Source of the DNA: Leucobacter luti
GTDB taxonomy: Bacteria > Actinomycetota > Actinomycetes > Actinomycetales > Microbacteriaceae
Length of the DNA: 64,000 nt
Assembly: GCF_019464495.1 (NCBI RefSeq)
Contig: NZ_CP080492.1
Coordinates: 186,001 to 250,000 of the forward strand
Direction: 5' to 3'
The position numbers were made by a program, and so were the translations under genes. The notes beneath the pieces are model-generated. The model was not told where the DNA came from. It did not search any database and was given only the letters and a program-made list of their open reading frames with translations. Positions 17,570 to 30,863 of this stretch are shown here, piece after piece (position 1 is the stretch's first letter; the number at the start of each line of letters is the position of its first letter).

Positions 17570-17606
17570 TCTTTAACTCCCGTCCTGTGAGGCGGAGAAG
17601 GGGGGC
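17570..17606 (+). promoter_or_regulatory. pyrR: PyrR-binding RNA element overlapping the pyrR ribosome binding site
   Basis: The leader contains a TTTAACTC segment, then GTCCTGTGAGGCGGAGAAGG, which matches the conserved PyrR-recognition loop (CNGNGAGG followed by AGAAGG). The purine-rich end (AAGGGGGG) also serves as the Shine-Dalgarno for ATG 17613. In mycobacteria PyrR is known to bind such a site and repress translation instead of causing Bacillus-style transcription attenuation. The overlap with the ribosome binding site and the lack of a following terminator support translational control here. Confidence 0.75.
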
Positions 17607-17612
17607 TCGAAT

Positions 17613-18167
17613 ATGGGTACGCGTGTAGTGCTGGAAAGCGCTGAGATCTCGCGGGCGCTGACTCGAATCTCGCACGAAATTATCGAGGCGAACAAGGGCG
17701 TTGACGGCCTTGTTCTGGCTGGAATCCCAACGCGTGGCACCTTTCTTGCCGCCCGGATTGCAGACATCATCTCGCGGATCGAGGGACGTTCAGTTCCGAC
17801 CGCAAGCCTCGACGTCACGCTCTATCGTGACGATCTCGCGCAAAACCCGACCCGCACCCCGCACCCCACCGACATGCCGGCCGTGGGTATCGACGGCTGC
17901 ACCGTCGTGCTGGTTGACGATGTACTCTACTCGGGCCGAACGGTGCGTGCGGCGCTCGACGCCCTGAACGATCATGGGCGCCCCAAGGCGGTCCGCTTGG
18001 CTGCACTGATCGACCGCGGCCACCGCGAGTTGCCGATTCGCGCGGACTACATTGGCAAGAATCTCCCCAGTGCGAAGCACGAGAGGATTTCCGTGCGCCT
18101 TGTGGAGCACGACGGGATCGACGAAGTGACGATTTCTTCCGACGACAGTGTGGGGGATCGCGCATGA
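17613..18167 (+). CDS. pyrR: Bifunctional pyr operon regulator / uracil phosphoribosyltransferase PyrR
   Basis: A 184-residue PRPP-binding RNA-binding regulator with weak uracil phosphoribosyltransferase activity. The PRPP loop [25 protein letters not shown] motif is present (first half [13 protein letters not shown]), with the N-terminal ISHEIIE and GIPTRG segments and C-terminal [13 protein letters not shown]. It is the first gene of the pyr operon and overlaps pyrB by 4 bases. A PyrR-binding element lies directly upstream. Confidence 0.95.
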   Translation: MGTRVVLESAEISRALTRISHEIIEANKGVDGLVLAGIPTRGTFLAARIADIISRIEGRSVPTASLDVTLYRDDLAQNPTRTPHPTDMPAVGIDGCTVVLVDDVLYSGRTVRAALDALNDHGRPKAVRLAALIDRGHRELPIRADYIGKNLPSAKHERISVRLVEHDGIDEVTISSDDSVGDRA

Positions 18168-19159
18168 GGCACCTCCTCGACACCCGCACGCTCAGTCGTG
18201 AAGACGCGATCCTGATCCTCGATACTGCCGAGGATATGGCCGCGACACAGCAGCGCGAGGTCAAGAAACTTCCGACGCTGCGTGGCAAGACTGTCGTGAA
18301 TCTGTTCTTCGAAGACTCGACACGCACCAGGATCTCCTTTGAGGCTGCCGCGAAGCGCCTCTCCGCAGACGTCATCAACTTCACCGCGAAGGGCTCCTCA
18401 GTTTCGAAGGGCGAGTCGCTGAAGGACACGGCGCAAACACTACAGGCTATTGGGGCCGACGGCGTGGTGATCCGGCATCCTGCCTCCGGTGCTCCGGCGC
18501 GGCTCGCCTCCAGCGGGTGGATCGACGCTGGCGTGCTGAACGCGGGGGACGGGACTCACGAACACCCCACACAGGGGCTGCTCGATGCGTTCACGATGCG
18601 GCGTCGCTTGTTTGGCGCTGCCAGCCGGGGCCGCGACCTCGACGGGGTCTCCGTCGTGATCGTCGGCGACATCGCCCACTCGCGCGTCGCGCGCTCCAAC
18701 CTTTGGCTGCTGAACTCGCTCGGAGCCAACGTCAGCTTCGTGGCACCCGAGACGTTGCTGCCGTATGGCGCACGCGACTGGCCGGTCACGAACCACCATT
18801 CGCTCGACGAGGCGTTGCGAGTCGAACGACCCGACGTCGTCATGATGCTCCGGATCCAGAGCGAGCGGATGCACGCTGCGTTCTTCCCGAATGAGCGCGA
18901 GTACGCCCGCAACTGGGGCCTCGACGACGCCCGGCTGGCCAGACTCTCGGAGCGAGCAATCGTGATGCACCCCGGCCCCATGAATCGCGGTCTGGAGATC
19001 TCATCGCGCGCCGCAGATTCCTCACGTTCCACGGTGCTTGAGCAGGTCACGAACGGTGTATCCGTGCGCATGGCCGCCCTGTACCTGCTGCTTTCAGGCG
19101 AACGCGGCACCCAGACAGAACACGCCCCAACTGACTCCCGTGAAGGAGAGACCGTATGA
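18164..19159 (+). CDS. pyrB: Aspartate carbamoyltransferase catalytic subunit
   Basis: A 331-residue enzyme forming N-carbamoylaspartate. The carbamoyl-phosphate loop is [13 protein letters not shown], the conserved lysine/serine loop is [19 protein letters not shown] is the usual carbamoyltransferase motif, and [10 protein letters not shown] and HPGPMNRG are near the C-terminus. No regulatory subunit gene (pyrI) is present, as expected for actinobacteria. ATGA overlaps on both sides couple it to pyrR and pyrC. Confidence 0.96.
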   Translation: MRHLLDTRTLSREDAILILDTAEDMAATQQREVKKLPTLRGKTVVNLFFEDSTRTRISFEAAAKRLSADVINFTAKGSSVSKGESLKDTAQTLQAIGADGVVIRHPASGAPARLASSGWIDAGVLNAGDGTHEHPTQGLLDAFTMRRRLFGAASRGRDLDGVSVVIVGDIAHSRVARSNLWLLNSLGANVSFVAPETLLPYGARDWPVTNHHSLDEALRVERPDVVMMLRIQSERMHAAFFPNEREYARNWGLDDARLARLSERAIVMHPGPMNRGLEISSRAADSSRSTVLEQVTNGVSVRMAALYLLLSGERGTQTEHAPTDSREGETV

Positions 19160-20559
19160 CCGCGAATCCCAGCATCCTGATCCGCGGGGTGCGCCTCGCA
19201 TCCGAACTCACGGAGCGCGGTGCAGACTCAGCGAGTGCCACACCGGTCGACCTCCGCGTGAGTGGCGACCGCATTGTCGAGCGGGGTGTCGGGCTGACAG
19301 CGCAGAGTGATGATCGCATCATCGACGCTGCGGGTCTGATCGCCCTGACGGGCCTCGTGGACCTCCATACACACCTGCGTGAACCCGGGTTCGAGCAGTC
19401 CGAGACGGTCTTGAGCGGCACGAGGGCAGCAGCGGCTGGCGGCTTCACCAGCGTGTTCGCGATGGCAAACACGCTCCCGGTGCAGGACACAGCCGGCGTG
19501 GTCGAACAGGTCCAGGCGCTCGGCGACGCGGCTGGCTACGCCACCGTGCGCCCGATCGGCGCGGTGACCGAAGACCTCGCGGGGGAGAAGCTCAGCGAAA
19601 TTGGTGCGATGGCGCAGTCTCGCGCACAAGTCCGCGTGTTCTCTGATGACGGGAAGTGCGTACACGACCCGCTGCTCATGCGACGCGCCCTCGAATATGT
19701 GAAGACGTTCAACGGAGTCATCGCGCAGCACGCACAGGATCCACGTCTCACGGAGGGTGCGCAGATGAACGAGGGTGCGCTCTCGAGTGAGCTGGGACTC
19801 AAGGGCTGGCCCGCGGTCGCTGAAGAGTCGATCATCGCCCGCGATGTGCTGCTCGCCGAGCACACGGGCGCGCGGTTGCACATCTGCCACCTCTCGACCG
19901 CCGGCTCGGTCGAGGTGGTGCGCTGGGCGAAGGCCCGGGGCGTGCAGATCACGGCCGAGGTCACTCCGCACCACCTGATCCTCACCGAGGAGCTCGTCCG
20001 CAGTTACGACGCGCGCTACAAGGTGAACCCCCCGCTGCGCCGCGAGGAAGACGTGCGTGCACTGCGTCAGGCCGTCGCCGACGGCGTGATCGACATCATC
20101 GCCACCGACCACGCCCCGCACCCGCTCGAAGCGAAAGAGTGCGAGTGGGACGCCGCGGCGTTCGGCATGGTTGGGTTGGAATCGGCGCTGCCGATTGCGC
20201 TCGCGACGCTGATCCAGGAGGGGCATGTGAGCTGGGCGGAGCTCGAAACGCTGCTGTCCCAGCGCCCCGCCCAGATTGGCGGACTCGCGGGTCACCCGAC
20301 AGCGCTCGACGCAGGTCAGCCGGCTGATCTCGTGCTCGTCGACCCGAGCGGCACCAGCACGTTCGACCTGAGTGACCTCAAAGGCCTCAGCGTCAACTCG
20401 CCCTACCTCGGCATGGAGCTTCCCGGCAGGATCGCGTTCACGATCCGACGCGGATATCTCACCGTTGACGCAGGTGAACTCGTCGATGTCGACACGGCGG
20501 CGGCGGCCGGCCGCGCCGCTGGCGCTCAGCAGGGCGTAGCGACGGAGGTGGCCGCATGA
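19156..20559 (+). CDS. pyrC: Dihydroorotase
   Basis: A 467-residue type-I dihydroorotase that cyclises carbamoylaspartate. The metal-binding motif [10 protein letters not shown], the [15 protein letters not shown] segment, metal histidines in HICHLSTAG and HHL, and the catalytic aspartate in ATDHAPH are all visible. It is slightly long, with an alanine-rich C-terminal tail. It overlaps pyrB and the following membrane-protein gene by 4 bases each. Confidence 0.95.
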   Translation: MTANPSILIRGVRLASELTERGADSASATPVDLRVSGDRIVERGVGLTAQSDDRIIDAAGLIALTGLVDLHTHLREPGFEQSETVLSGTRAAAAGGFTSVFAMANTLPVQDTAGVVEQVQALGDAAGYATVRPIGAVTEDLAGEKLSEIGAMAQSRAQVRVFSDDGKCVHDPLLMRRALEYVKTFNGVIAQHAQDPRLTEGAQMNEGALSSELGLKGWPAVAEESIIARDVLLAEHTGARLHICHLSTAGSVEVVRWAKARGVQITAEVTPHHLILTEELVRSYDARYKVNPPLRREEDVRALRQAVADGVIDIIATDHAPHPLEAKECEWDAAAFGMVGLESALPIALATLIQEGHVSWAELETLLSQRPAQIGGLAGHPTALDAGQPADLVLVDPSGTSTFDLSDLKGLSVNSPYLGMELPGRIAFTIRRGYLTVDAGELVDVDTAAAAGRAAGAQQGVATEVAA

Positions 20560-21095
20560 GCCGCACGAGCTTCATCATCCTGATGGCTGTGATTGCACTT
20601 GTCTTTTTCGTCGGGATGTGGATCGCCTGGCGCGGTCGCACCAAACGAGACTCAGGGGCCGTGGTGACCGGTGCGCCGCTCGTCGGAGAGGAACTCGCGA
20701 GCTTCCCGCGCGCGAGCTACGTTTCGACCACGCCTCTCGGAGCACCGTTCGAGCGTCTCGCACTGCCTGGCCTGCGCTACAAGGGCTTCGCTGAGCTCAT
20801 TGTGCGCCGCGACGGCGTCTCGATCGCTGTGACCGGCGAGGCACCTGTGCTGATCCCATCCGCACAGCTGCTCGGCAGCGGCACCGCGGCGGTGCGCGCC
20901 GGAAAAGCCGTTGACCGCGACGCACTCTCGCTCGTCCAGTGGCGCACAGCGCCGCAGGACGGCAGCGCTGCGCGCGAGGTCGAATCCAGCTTCTTGCTTG
21001 CTGATCCGGCTGCCCAGCATCGTTTCGCTGTGGCCATCGCCGAGGCACGCTCTCAGACCAACACCACTCACCCCACGATCCAGGAGGAAGCGTGA
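20556..21095 (+). CDS. Single-pass membrane protein with PH-like domain, encoded inside the pyr operon
   Basis: A 179-residue protein with one N-terminal transmembrane helix (about residues 5-24, [20 protein letters not shown]) and a cytosolic domain of beta character that resembles the PH-like proteins found between pyrC and carA in many actinobacteria. No catalytic motif is seen. Four-base overlaps on both sides mean it is translated together with pyrC and carA. Its function is not known to me; the conserved location suggests a link with pyrimidine synthesis or its membrane placement. Confidence 0.8.
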   Translation: MSRTSFIILMAVIALVFFVGMWIAWRGRTKRDSGAVVTGAPLVGEELASFPRASYVSTTPLGAPFERLALPGLRYKGFAELIVRRDGVSIAVTGEAPVLIPSAQLLGSGTAAVRAGKAVDRDALSLVQWRTAPQDGSAAREVESSFLLADPAAQHRFAVAIAEARSQTNTTHPTIQEEA

Positions 21096-22300
21096 CCACG
21101 AATACGACCGAAGTAACGGTGCCACCAGCAAATGCAGTGCCCACGGGCGCTGCTGTGCTGGTACTCGAGGACGGCACCCGATACGTAGGCCGCGCCTACG
21201 GTGCGGTCGGCCGAACGCTCGGCGAGGTCGTGTTTTCTACCGGCATGACCGGGTACCAGGAGACGCTGACGGACCCGTCCTACGCTGGCCAGATTGTGCT
21301 CATGACGGCGCCGCACATCGGCAACACCGGCGTGAACGACACCGACATGGAATCACGCAAGATCTGGGTGGCGGGCTTTGTCGTCCGCGATCCCGCACGC
21401 CGCGTCTCCAACTTCCGCGCACAGCGTTCACTCGACGAGGATCTCGTCGGTGACGGAGTCGTGGGGATCTCCGGGATCGACACCCGCGCGGTGACGCGCC
21501 GGATCCGCTCGGTCGGCGCTATGCGCGCTGGCGTCTTCTCGGGTGCGGAGTTCGAACTGTCTGACGACGCGCAACTGGCACTCGTGCGTGAGCAGGCCAG
21601 CATGGCGGGCAAGAACCTCTCGCAGGAGGTCACGACCCCTGAGCGCTACGAGGTGCCCGCTACCGGGGATGTGGCACGCGTCGGCTCAATAGCCGTGCTG
21701 GATCTCGGCATTAAGCGGGCCACGGTGCAGTACCTCGCCGAGCATGGCTTCGATGTCACCGTGCTCCCGGCGCACACGTCGGTCGAGGAGTTCCGGGCGC
21801 TCGCCCCCGACGCGGTGTTCTACTCGAACGGTCCAGGCGATCCCGCGGCGAGCGACGCACAGGTCGTACTGCTGCGCGAACTCCTGCGTGACGGCATTCC
21901 CTACTTCGGAATTTGCTTCGGAAACCAGTTGCTCGGCCGCGCGCTCGGCTTCGATACCTACAAACTGCCGTTCGGTCACCGCGGAATCAACCAGCCCGTG
22001 CTCGACAAGCGCACGGGACGCGTTGAGATCACTGCGCAGAACCATGGCTTCGCCGTCGACGCCCCGATCGAGGGCGAGACGAATTCACCCGAGGGCTTCG
22101 GCCGGGTACAGGTCAGCCACATCAGCCTGAACGATCAGGTCGTCGAGGGTCTCGAGTGCCTCGACATTCCGGCGTTCTCGGTGCAGTACCACCCTGAGGC
22201 CGCTGCGGGCCCGCACGACGCCTTCTATCTCTTCGACCGCTTCCGCGCACTGGTCCAGGACCGCGCCGCAGCCGCCGACACCACCACTCAGGGAGCCTAG
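21092..22300 (+). CDS. carA: Carbamoyl-phosphate synthase small (glutaminase) subunit
   Basis: A 402-residue glutamine amidotransferase supplying ammonia to CarB. The N-terminal domain has [17 protein letters not shown] and [15 protein letters not shown]. The class-I glutaminase domain has the catalytic cysteine in [17 protein letters not shown] and the histidine/glutamate in [13 protein letters not shown]. The common GICLGHQ is changed to GICFGNQ, with the cysteine intact. GTG 21092 overlaps the upstream gene; carB follows 5 bases later. Confidence 0.95.
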   Translation: MTTNTTEVTVPPANAVPTGAAVLVLEDGTRYVGRAYGAVGRTLGEVVFSTGMTGYQETLTDPSYAGQIVLMTAPHIGNTGVNDTDMESRKIWVAGFVVRDPARRVSNFRAQRSLDEDLVGDGVVGISGIDTRAVTRRIRSVGAMRAGVFSGAEFELSDDAQLALVREQASMAGKNLSQEVTTPERYEVPATGDVARVGSIAVLDLGIKRATVQYLAEHGFDVTVLPAHTSVEEFRALAPDAVFYSNGPGDPAASDAQVVLLRELLRDGIPYFGICFGNQLLGRALGFDTYKLPFGHRGINQPVLDKRTGRVEITAQNHGFAVDAPIEGETNSPEGFGRVQVSHISLNDQVVEGLECLDIPAFSVQYHPEAAAGPHDAFYLFDRFRALVQDRAAAADTTTQGA

Positions 22301-22305
22301 GAAGT

Positions 22306-25628
<3,323 letters not shown>

Positions 25629-25632
<4 letters not shown>

Positions 25633-26483
25633 CCACTGTTTCGTTCGGGACCCGGCTCGCGTCTGAGCTCGCTGCGAAGCGGCACTTGTGCGTGGGCGTC
25701 GATCCACATGCACCGCTGCTGGCTGACTGGGGGCTCGCAGACGACGCGGCCGGGGCCGAGCGAATGGGGCGCGAAGTGGTCGCCGCCGCTGCTGGTGTCG
25801 CTGCCTGCATCAAACCACAGGTGGCGTTTTTCGAGCGCTTCGGGTCCGCAGGCTACGTCGCGCTCGAGCGCGTGCTCGCAGACGCACGTGATGCAGGACT
25901 GCTGGTGATCGCCGACGTCAAGCGCGGCGATATCGGCACGAGCTTTGCTGCGTACGCCGATGCGTGGCTGCGTCCCGGGTCACCGCTGGAGGCCGACGCA
26001 ATGACGGTGGTCGCGTATCAGGGTTTCGGGAGCCTCAGCGGGGCATACGACCGCGTCCGGCACGACGGGAAGGGCCTGTTCGTGCTCGCGGCAACTTCGA
26101 ATCCCGAGGCGCGCGACGTGCAGCTGGCGCGGCGTTCCGATGGCCGCAGCGTTGCTGAGGCGATGGTGGCTGACGCTGTCGCCTTCGACACACCCGGAGA
26201 CGACCACGTGAACTCGATCGGCGTCGTACTTGGGGCAACACTCAACCTCGCCGACTTCGGCATCGACATCACAGTGCCGCCTGCGCGGCCGGCGTTGCCG
26301 GTGCTCGCTCCCGGCTTTGGGTTCCAAGGGGCGCGTGTGGAGAACGCCGGAACAATCTTTGGAGGCCTGGGATGGGCGTTGCTGGCGAGCGAATCTCGCA
26401 GTGTGCTGGCCGGAGGCCCCATTGGGCTCGCGACACGGGTACGCGACCGCGCAGAGGCCGTGGCAACTGCGCTCACGGTGTGA
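25629..26483 (+). CDS. pyrF: Orotidine 5'-phosphate decarboxylase (type 2)
   Basis: A 284-residue enzyme for the last step to UMP. The type-2 (long) subfamily is shown by [15 protein letters not shown] near the N-terminus, [11 protein letters not shown], and the active-site [17 protein letters not shown] with its Asp-Lys-Asp set. The C-terminal APGFGFQGA phosphate-binding segment is present. ATG 25629 overlaps the carB stop. No pyrD or pyrE is in this operon, so those steps must be encoded elsewhere. Confidence 0.95.
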
Positions 26484-26538
26484 CACGCTTAACGGTGTGA
26501 CAGGTTTGGGGGCAGGAACGACGAGTGGAGACGATGAG

Positions 26539-27483
26539 ATGAGCAGCTCAGAGGACCGAACCGCCCGCACGATGCCGGTGGTTGACCGTATTGCGGCGAA
26601 CCGTGCCGCGATTGCGGCACGCCAGGCGCGCGCTGAACTGAAGCGACGGCTCCGCAGCGGTGAGGTATCGCCGTTGCGGGTTCTGGAACAGTCGGTGGTG
26701 CCGGGAAGCACCGCGGCGACGCTGCGGATCACGGATTTCCTCCTCTCTTTCCCCGCGATTGGCGTGGTGAAGGCAGAGCGGGTGCGTGAGCAGCTGGAGA
26801 TTTCCGAGCGGAAGCGGCTGGGCGGCCTCGGGGCCCTGCAACGCGAGCGGCTTGAGCACTTCGTGCGCGAGCGCACCGGCACTGAAGAGCGCCCTGGCCG
26901 CCCACCGCTGACGGTGCTGGCGGGTCCCACGGCGGTCGGCAAGGGGACTGTGGCTGCGTATATTCGGGAGCACTACCCAGAAGTGCGGCTCTCGGTCTCG
27001 GCGACGACACGTGCCCCCCGCCCCGGTGAGATCGAGGGCAAGCACTATTACTTCGTATCTGACGAGGGCTTCGACCGGATGCTTGCGGCGGACGAACTCC
27101 TGGAGTGGGCGACCGTCCACAACAAGTACCGCTACGGCACGCCGCGCGGACCGGCCGTTGAGGCCGCGGCTCGTGGTGAGCTGATGCTGCTCGAAATCGA
27201 CCTGCAGGGCGCACGTCAGGTGCGCGCCAGCATGCCAGAGGCGCGTCTCGTGTTTCTCGCCCCGCCGAGCTGGGACGAGCTCGTGAACCGCCTCGTTGGG
27301 CGTGGAACCGAGGATGCAGAAGAGCGTGCGCGCAGACTGGAAACTGCGAAGGTGGAACTCGCTGCCGCTGACGAGTTCGACGAGATCATCGTGAACGACG
27401 AGGTCCCTCGCGCGGCTGCGCGGCTCGTGGACATTATGCGCGGAGAAGCCTCTTCCGCAGCCGTTGAACCGCCGCACGCATGA
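26539..27483 (+). CDS. gmk: Fusion of mycobacterial-type integration host factor (mIHF) and guanylate kinase
   Basis: 314 residues in two parts. Residues ~15-110 match actinobacterial mIHF: an [15 protein letters not shown] helix, a [16 protein letters not shown] segment and the DNA-binding [16 protein letters not shown] stretch. From ~115 on is guanylate kinase (GMP to GDP): P-loop [39 protein letters not shown]. Mycobacteria and streptomycetes encode these as two neighbouring genes (mihF, gmk) after pyrF; here they are one reading frame. Start chosen at ATG 26539 (GGAG 9 bases upstream). An in-frame GTG 42 bases upstream is possible but lacks a ribosome binding site. Confidence 0.9.
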   Translation: MSSSEDRTARTMPVVDRIAANRAAIAARQARAELKRRLRSGEVSPLRVLEQSVVPGSTAATLRITDFLLSFPAIGVVKAERVREQLEISERKRLGGLGALQRERLEHFVRERTGTEERPGRPPLTVLAGPTAVGKGTVAAYIREHYPEVRLSVSATTRAPRPGEIEGKHYYFVSDEGFDRMLAADELLEWATVHNKYRYGTPRGPAVEAAARGELMLLEIDLQGARQVRASMPEARLVFLAPPSWDELVNRLVGRGTEDAEERARRLETAKVELAAADEFDEIIVNDEVPRAAARLVDIMRGEASSAAVEPPHA

Positions 27484-28436
27484 TCGACCAGGTCGCAGAA
27501 CTGAATCCAACACAGTTCTGGGGAATCCCGCTTGCCCTCGTGGGCGCGGCCTTTCTGGCGTTCGGCGCGCAGTATCAGTCGCGCGGCCTCAATAAGGTCG
27601 AACGAATTGTGGGGGAGAGCGCAGGCTCGGGTCTCTCGTGGGGACACATTCGGAGTCTTCTGCGACGCCCATCCTGGGTGATCGGAACCGTGCTGCTCGG
27701 GCTTGCCGTGGTGTTCCAGATCGGTTCGCTGTCGCTCTCGCCGCTCATTATCGTGCAACCCATCGGCGTCGTGGGCCTGATTATTACCTCGATTCTGAAT
27801 TCGCGGGTGAGTGGTGTTCACCTCGGCAAGCGGGTGCGCGCCTCGCTCTCACTCGCGGTGCTCGGAATTGTGGCGTTCGTGACCATTGCCGCGTTTACCG
27901 CGCGCGATAGCATCGTGACAGATGCGAAGCTGATCACCATTCTCATCACATTCGGTGTCGTGCTCCTGCTCGCCTTGATCTTGTTTGTCGGCTTCAGGCA
28001 CCGCAGTTTCGCGCTCGTCTACATCGTCGGTGCCGGAGTGCTCTACGGCTTCGTCGCAACCTTTGCGAAGGCAGTCATCGGCCGCCTCCAACAGGGCGAG
28101 TTCGAGTGGCTCACGTGGACCTGCGTCGTGGCATTGCTCGCCGGAGCTCTGCTCGGAATGGTCTTCGTGCAGAACGCGTACTCTTCCGGCCCGCCCGATC
28201 TCGTGGTCGCAGGCCTGACAGTGATCGATCCCATTGTCGCAGTGCTGATCGGCATCATCGTGTTGAACGAAGCGGCCGGCGCCCCGGCCTGGGCAGTAGT
28301 GGTCTATGTACTCTCCGGCATGGTCGCGATCATTGGGGTGATCGGCCTCGCAAAGTTCCACCCGCAGGCCGGTGGCGCCGCGCCTCTCACCGAAGACGCA
28401 GCGCCGGTGGATCCCGCTACGCCGGCAACACCGTAA
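27480..28436 (+). CDS. DMT-superfamily membrane transporter (NIPA/EamA-like)
   Basis: A 318-residue polytopic protein with about nine hydrophobic helices and a signature of two helical repeats. The segment [14 protein letters not shown] followed by [20 protein letters not shown] is typical of the actinobacterial DMT/NIPA-like group found next to gmk. The substrate is unknown (NIPA proteins carry magnesium in eukaryotes, other DMT members export metabolites). ATG 27480 overlaps the gmk stop. Its 3' end overlaps the convergent ABC ATPase gene by 20 bases. Confidence 0.8.
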   Translation: MIDQVAELNPTQFWGIPLALVGAAFLAFGAQYQSRGLNKVERIVGESAGSGLSWGHIRSLLRRPSWVIGTVLLGLAVVFQIGSLSLSPLIIVQPIGVVGLIITSILNSRVSGVHLGKRVRASLSLAVLGIVAFVTIAAFTARDSIVTDAKLITILITFGVVLLLALILFVGFRHRSFALVYIVGAGVLYGFVATFAKAVIGRLQQGEFEWLTWTCVVALLAGALLGMVFVQNAYSSGPPDLVVAGLTVIDPIVAVLIGIIVLNEAAGAPAWAVVVYVLSGMVAIIGVIGLAKFHPQAGGAAPLTEDAAPVDPATPATP

Positions 28437-29118
28437 CACCGCCGTCTGCAAGCCGGAGTCGCCGGTGCGCCCGCTGCGCGACGGCCGAGTCGTGTGTCAC
28501 CGCGATGATCGTGAGACCTCCGCGGTTGAGCTGTTCAAGCAGTGTGAGAATCTCATCTCGCATCGCCTCATCGAGGTTGCCTGTTGGCTCATCCGCAAGC
28601 AGCACGTGCGGTCCGCCAACGATCGCGCGTGCAATCGCCACGCGCTGTTGCTGGCCGCCTGAGAGCTCGTGGGGGCGGTGATCTGCGCGATCTGCGAGCC
28701 CGACTCGTGCGAGCGACTCAGCTACGCGGGCGTCACGATCCTCTCTGCTCAAGCCGCGGGGCTCGAGTGCGGTGTCCACGTTCTCCCGTGCGGTTAACGT
28801 CGGCAGCAGGTTGAACGATTGGAACACGAACCCCATGCGCTGCGCCCGGAGCTCAGTGAGCTTCGCATCGCTCAGCTCGGCGAGTTGAATGCCCTCACAG
28901 GCGAGGGTGCCGCCGCTCGGCCGATCCAGCGCTCCGAGTAACTGCAGCAGCGTTGACTTCCCACCGCCGGTTGGCCCCTGGATCGTGACAAACTCGCCGC
29001 GTGCGAGTTCGAGGTCGATACACGAGAGCGGGGTGATCGTGGTGTTTCCCTTCTGATAGCTCCGGCTCACGCTCGTGAGCTGGTACAGCGGTGCGACGGG
29101 GGTGGCGGTGAGATTCAC
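28417..29118 (-). CDS. ABC exporter ATP-binding protein (MacB/LolD type)
   Basis: A 233-residue ATPase: Walker A GPTGGGKST, Q-loop VFQSFNLLPTLTARENV, signature LSGGQQQRVAIARA, Walker B VLLADEPTGNLD, switch histidine VTHDSAV. It pairs with the FtsX-like permease just upstream on the same strand. I prefer the GTG start at 29118 because AGAGGA lies 8 bases upstream. An in-frame GTG at 29184 would add 22 residues coded by a CAGCAGACA-repeat stretch that looks like leader DNA. Its 3' end overlaps the convergent DMT gene. Confidence 0.88.
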   Translation of the reverse strand: MNLTATPVAPLYQLTSVSRSYQKGNTTITPLSCIDLELARGEFVTIQGPTGGGKSTLLQLLGALDRPSGGTLACEGIQLAELSDAKLTELRAQRMGFVFQSFNLLPTLTARENVDTALEPRGLSREDRDARVAESLARVGLADRADHRPHELSGGQQQRVAIARAIVGGPHVLLADEPTGNLDEAMRDEILTLLEQLNRGGLTIIAVTHDSAVAQRAHRRLRLADGGVTVLPA

Positions 29119-29200
29119 GTGAGTAGTCCTCTGTGTGTCTGCTGATGTGCTTGTCTGCTGGTGCATTGGTTCGCTGGCGTGCACGGTGGCGATGCACTGA

Positions 29201-30715
29201 TCACGAGATCGTGCGAAGCGCTTCGATGGGACTCAGCCGCACTGCGCGCCAAGCGCCGAAAGCGCCGGCAAGCACACCTCCGAGCAGGCTGAGCGCAAGG
29301 GCAGCGCCCACGATCCACGGGGTGATCGGGGCGTGCAGCACGATGTCCGCGGTGTCGGCTGCTGCCTGTGCAGCGCGGCCGAATCCACCGCCTGGCCCGC
29401 CGGCCGCCATGTCACCAGGGGCGTCTGGCCCGCCGGTATCCCCGGTGACTGCGGTCGCACCGCCGGGGAGCGTGATCCCGATGAGATTCACGACCCAAAT
29501 CGCGCCAATGCCGAGTGCAATGCCCACCGCACCGCCCAGCAGTGCCTGGACGAGCGACTCCCCGGCAATCTGACGCACGACACGGCCGTTGGACCAGCCG
29601 ATCGCCTTCAGCGTGCCAAACTCGCGGGTGCGTCGCTGTACACCGGCATTCGTGAGCAGGATCGCGATCGCGAGCGCAACGGCGAGCACAATCAGTGAGA
29701 GCCAGGTCCCCAGACTTGAAATGAGAGATGAGGCGCTTGCGAGGGATCCGGACACCTGCGCCGCGAGGTCGGCCTGCGAGCTGACCGTGGCGTCGGGAAG
29801 CTCCGTTTCGATCGCCTGTTGCACAGCTTCGGCCGTCGCGGCCGAATCGGCGGCAACGTAGATTGTCGAAACGACCTCGCCGCTGTCCGCGAGTGCTTTG
29901 GCGGTCTCGAGCGCAAGATAGACGTTGGCAGCGGTGCTCGCGTCCTCGGTCGTGGAACTCACGATTCCGACGACCTCTGCCGTGCCGCTCCCGATGGCGA
30001 CAGTGTCACCGAGGGCGAGATCGGCCGAGGCCGCGTACGCCGCGTCGAGTACGGCCACGTTGTCGGCGTCCACGCCGTTGTCCGCTGCGGTCAACAACCG
30101 GCCAGTGTCGAGAGCCACGCCCGTGAGCGGGCCGACAGCTGTCGCGGTGGGGTCGATGCCGAACACGGTGAACGAGTTCACGTCAAACGAGCTGCCTCCT
30201 GCCCCACCTGGTCCACCTGCCCCACCACCCGGACCACCACTCGGCGCTCCTGAGGCGTCAGCGCCGCTCTCGGCCACTGGGGCGGGCATCTCGCCTGAGA
30301 AGCTTGTGTTGGTGAGGCTCAGCACCCCAGTGGCTGCCGCGACGCCGTCAATGCTCTGCACTGTGGTGAGGGCTGCTGCGGCGAGCGTGCCGCGCATCCG
30401 ATCTGTGCTGAGCCGCGACTGAGCAATGCTCGTGGTACCGTCGCTCGTCGTCCCAGCCTCAGTACCGAACTCGAAGCGGGGTCCGCCTCCTCCTGGACCG
30501 TCGCCACTTCCCGGTTCGGGCGCCGCTCCGGTCACCGTGAGGTCAGTGCCAACGCCAGCGACCTGCTCGAGCGCGGCGCTCTGCGCCTGCCGAATCCCGG
30601 CTGAGAGCGCGGATACCACGATAACCAGCGCAATCGCTATCGCGAGGCCAGCTGCGACAACGATGGTTTGGCGTTTGCGACCGCCGAGCTCTCTGCGGAG
30701 CATAGTCCAGTACAT
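29201..30715 (-). CDS. ABC exporter permease of the MacB/FtsX type with glycine-rich extracytoplasmic loops
   Basis: A 504-residue protein: TM1 at about residues 17-37, a MacB-type periplasmic core domain, then three C-terminal helices with the FtsX-typical RRTREFGTLKAIGWSNG loop. The extracytoplasmic part contains long Gly/Pro/Ala stretches (around GDGPGGGG, SGGPGGGAGGPGGAGG and GGPGGGFG). Start ATG 30715 has AAAGGA 6 bases upstream; a longer frame would run into the divergent kinase gene. With the ATPase it forms a MacB-like export or extraction pump. The neighbouring two-component system probably controls it. Substrate unknown. Confidence 0.85.
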   Translation of the reverse strand: MYWTMLRRELGGRKRQTIVVAAGLAIAIALVIVVSALSAGIRQAQSAALEQVAGVGTDLTVTGAAPEPGSGDGPGGGGPRFEFGTEAGTTSDGTTSIAQSRLSTDRMRGTLAAAALTTVQSIDGVAAATGVLSLTNTSFSGEMPAPVAESGADASGAPSGGPGGGAGGPGGAGGSSFDVNSFTVFGIDPTATAVGPLTGVALDTGRLLTAADNGVDADNVAVLDAAYAASADLALGDTVAIGSGTAEVVGIVSSTTEDASTAANVYLALETAKALADSGEVVSTIYVAADSAATAEAVQQAIETELPDATVSSQADLAAQVSGSLASASSLISSLGTWLSLIVLAVALAIAILLTNAGVQRRTREFGTLKAIGWSNGRVVRQIAGESLVQALLGGAVGIALGIGAIWVVNLIGITLPGGATAVTGDTGGPDAPGDMAAGGPGGGFGRAAQAAADTADIVLHAPITPWIVGAALALSLLGGVLAGAFGAWRAVRLSPIEALRTIS

Positions 30716-30788
30716 TGGGGTCCTTTCGTAGGTGCTTCGAGTCTTTCGGCCAGCGAGCCGCGCGGCGTCACCCCAGCGGGGGCACCTC

Positions 30789-30806
30789 ATACCGCCGACG
30801 TGGTAT
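30789..30806. promoter_or_regulatory. Inverted repeat between the exporter and the two-component genes
   Basis: ATACC (30789-30793... arm at the CATACC site) and GGTAT (30802-30806) form a 5+5 repeat with an 8-base spacer, midway between the divergent ABC permease and histidine kinase genes. It is a candidate binding site for the response regulator at 32120-32806, by position only. Confidence 0.3.
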
Positions 30807-30863
30807 TCACGGGTACTCCGCGCGGGGGACGCGAGTTCTGATCCCGAGCTGTTGAATAGACGC

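Noticed and set aside
29119..29184. N-terminal extension of the MacB-type ATPase to GTG 29184
   Set aside because: The added residues come from a CAGCAGACA-like repeat with no ribosome binding site, whereas GTG 29118 has AGAGGA at the right distance.
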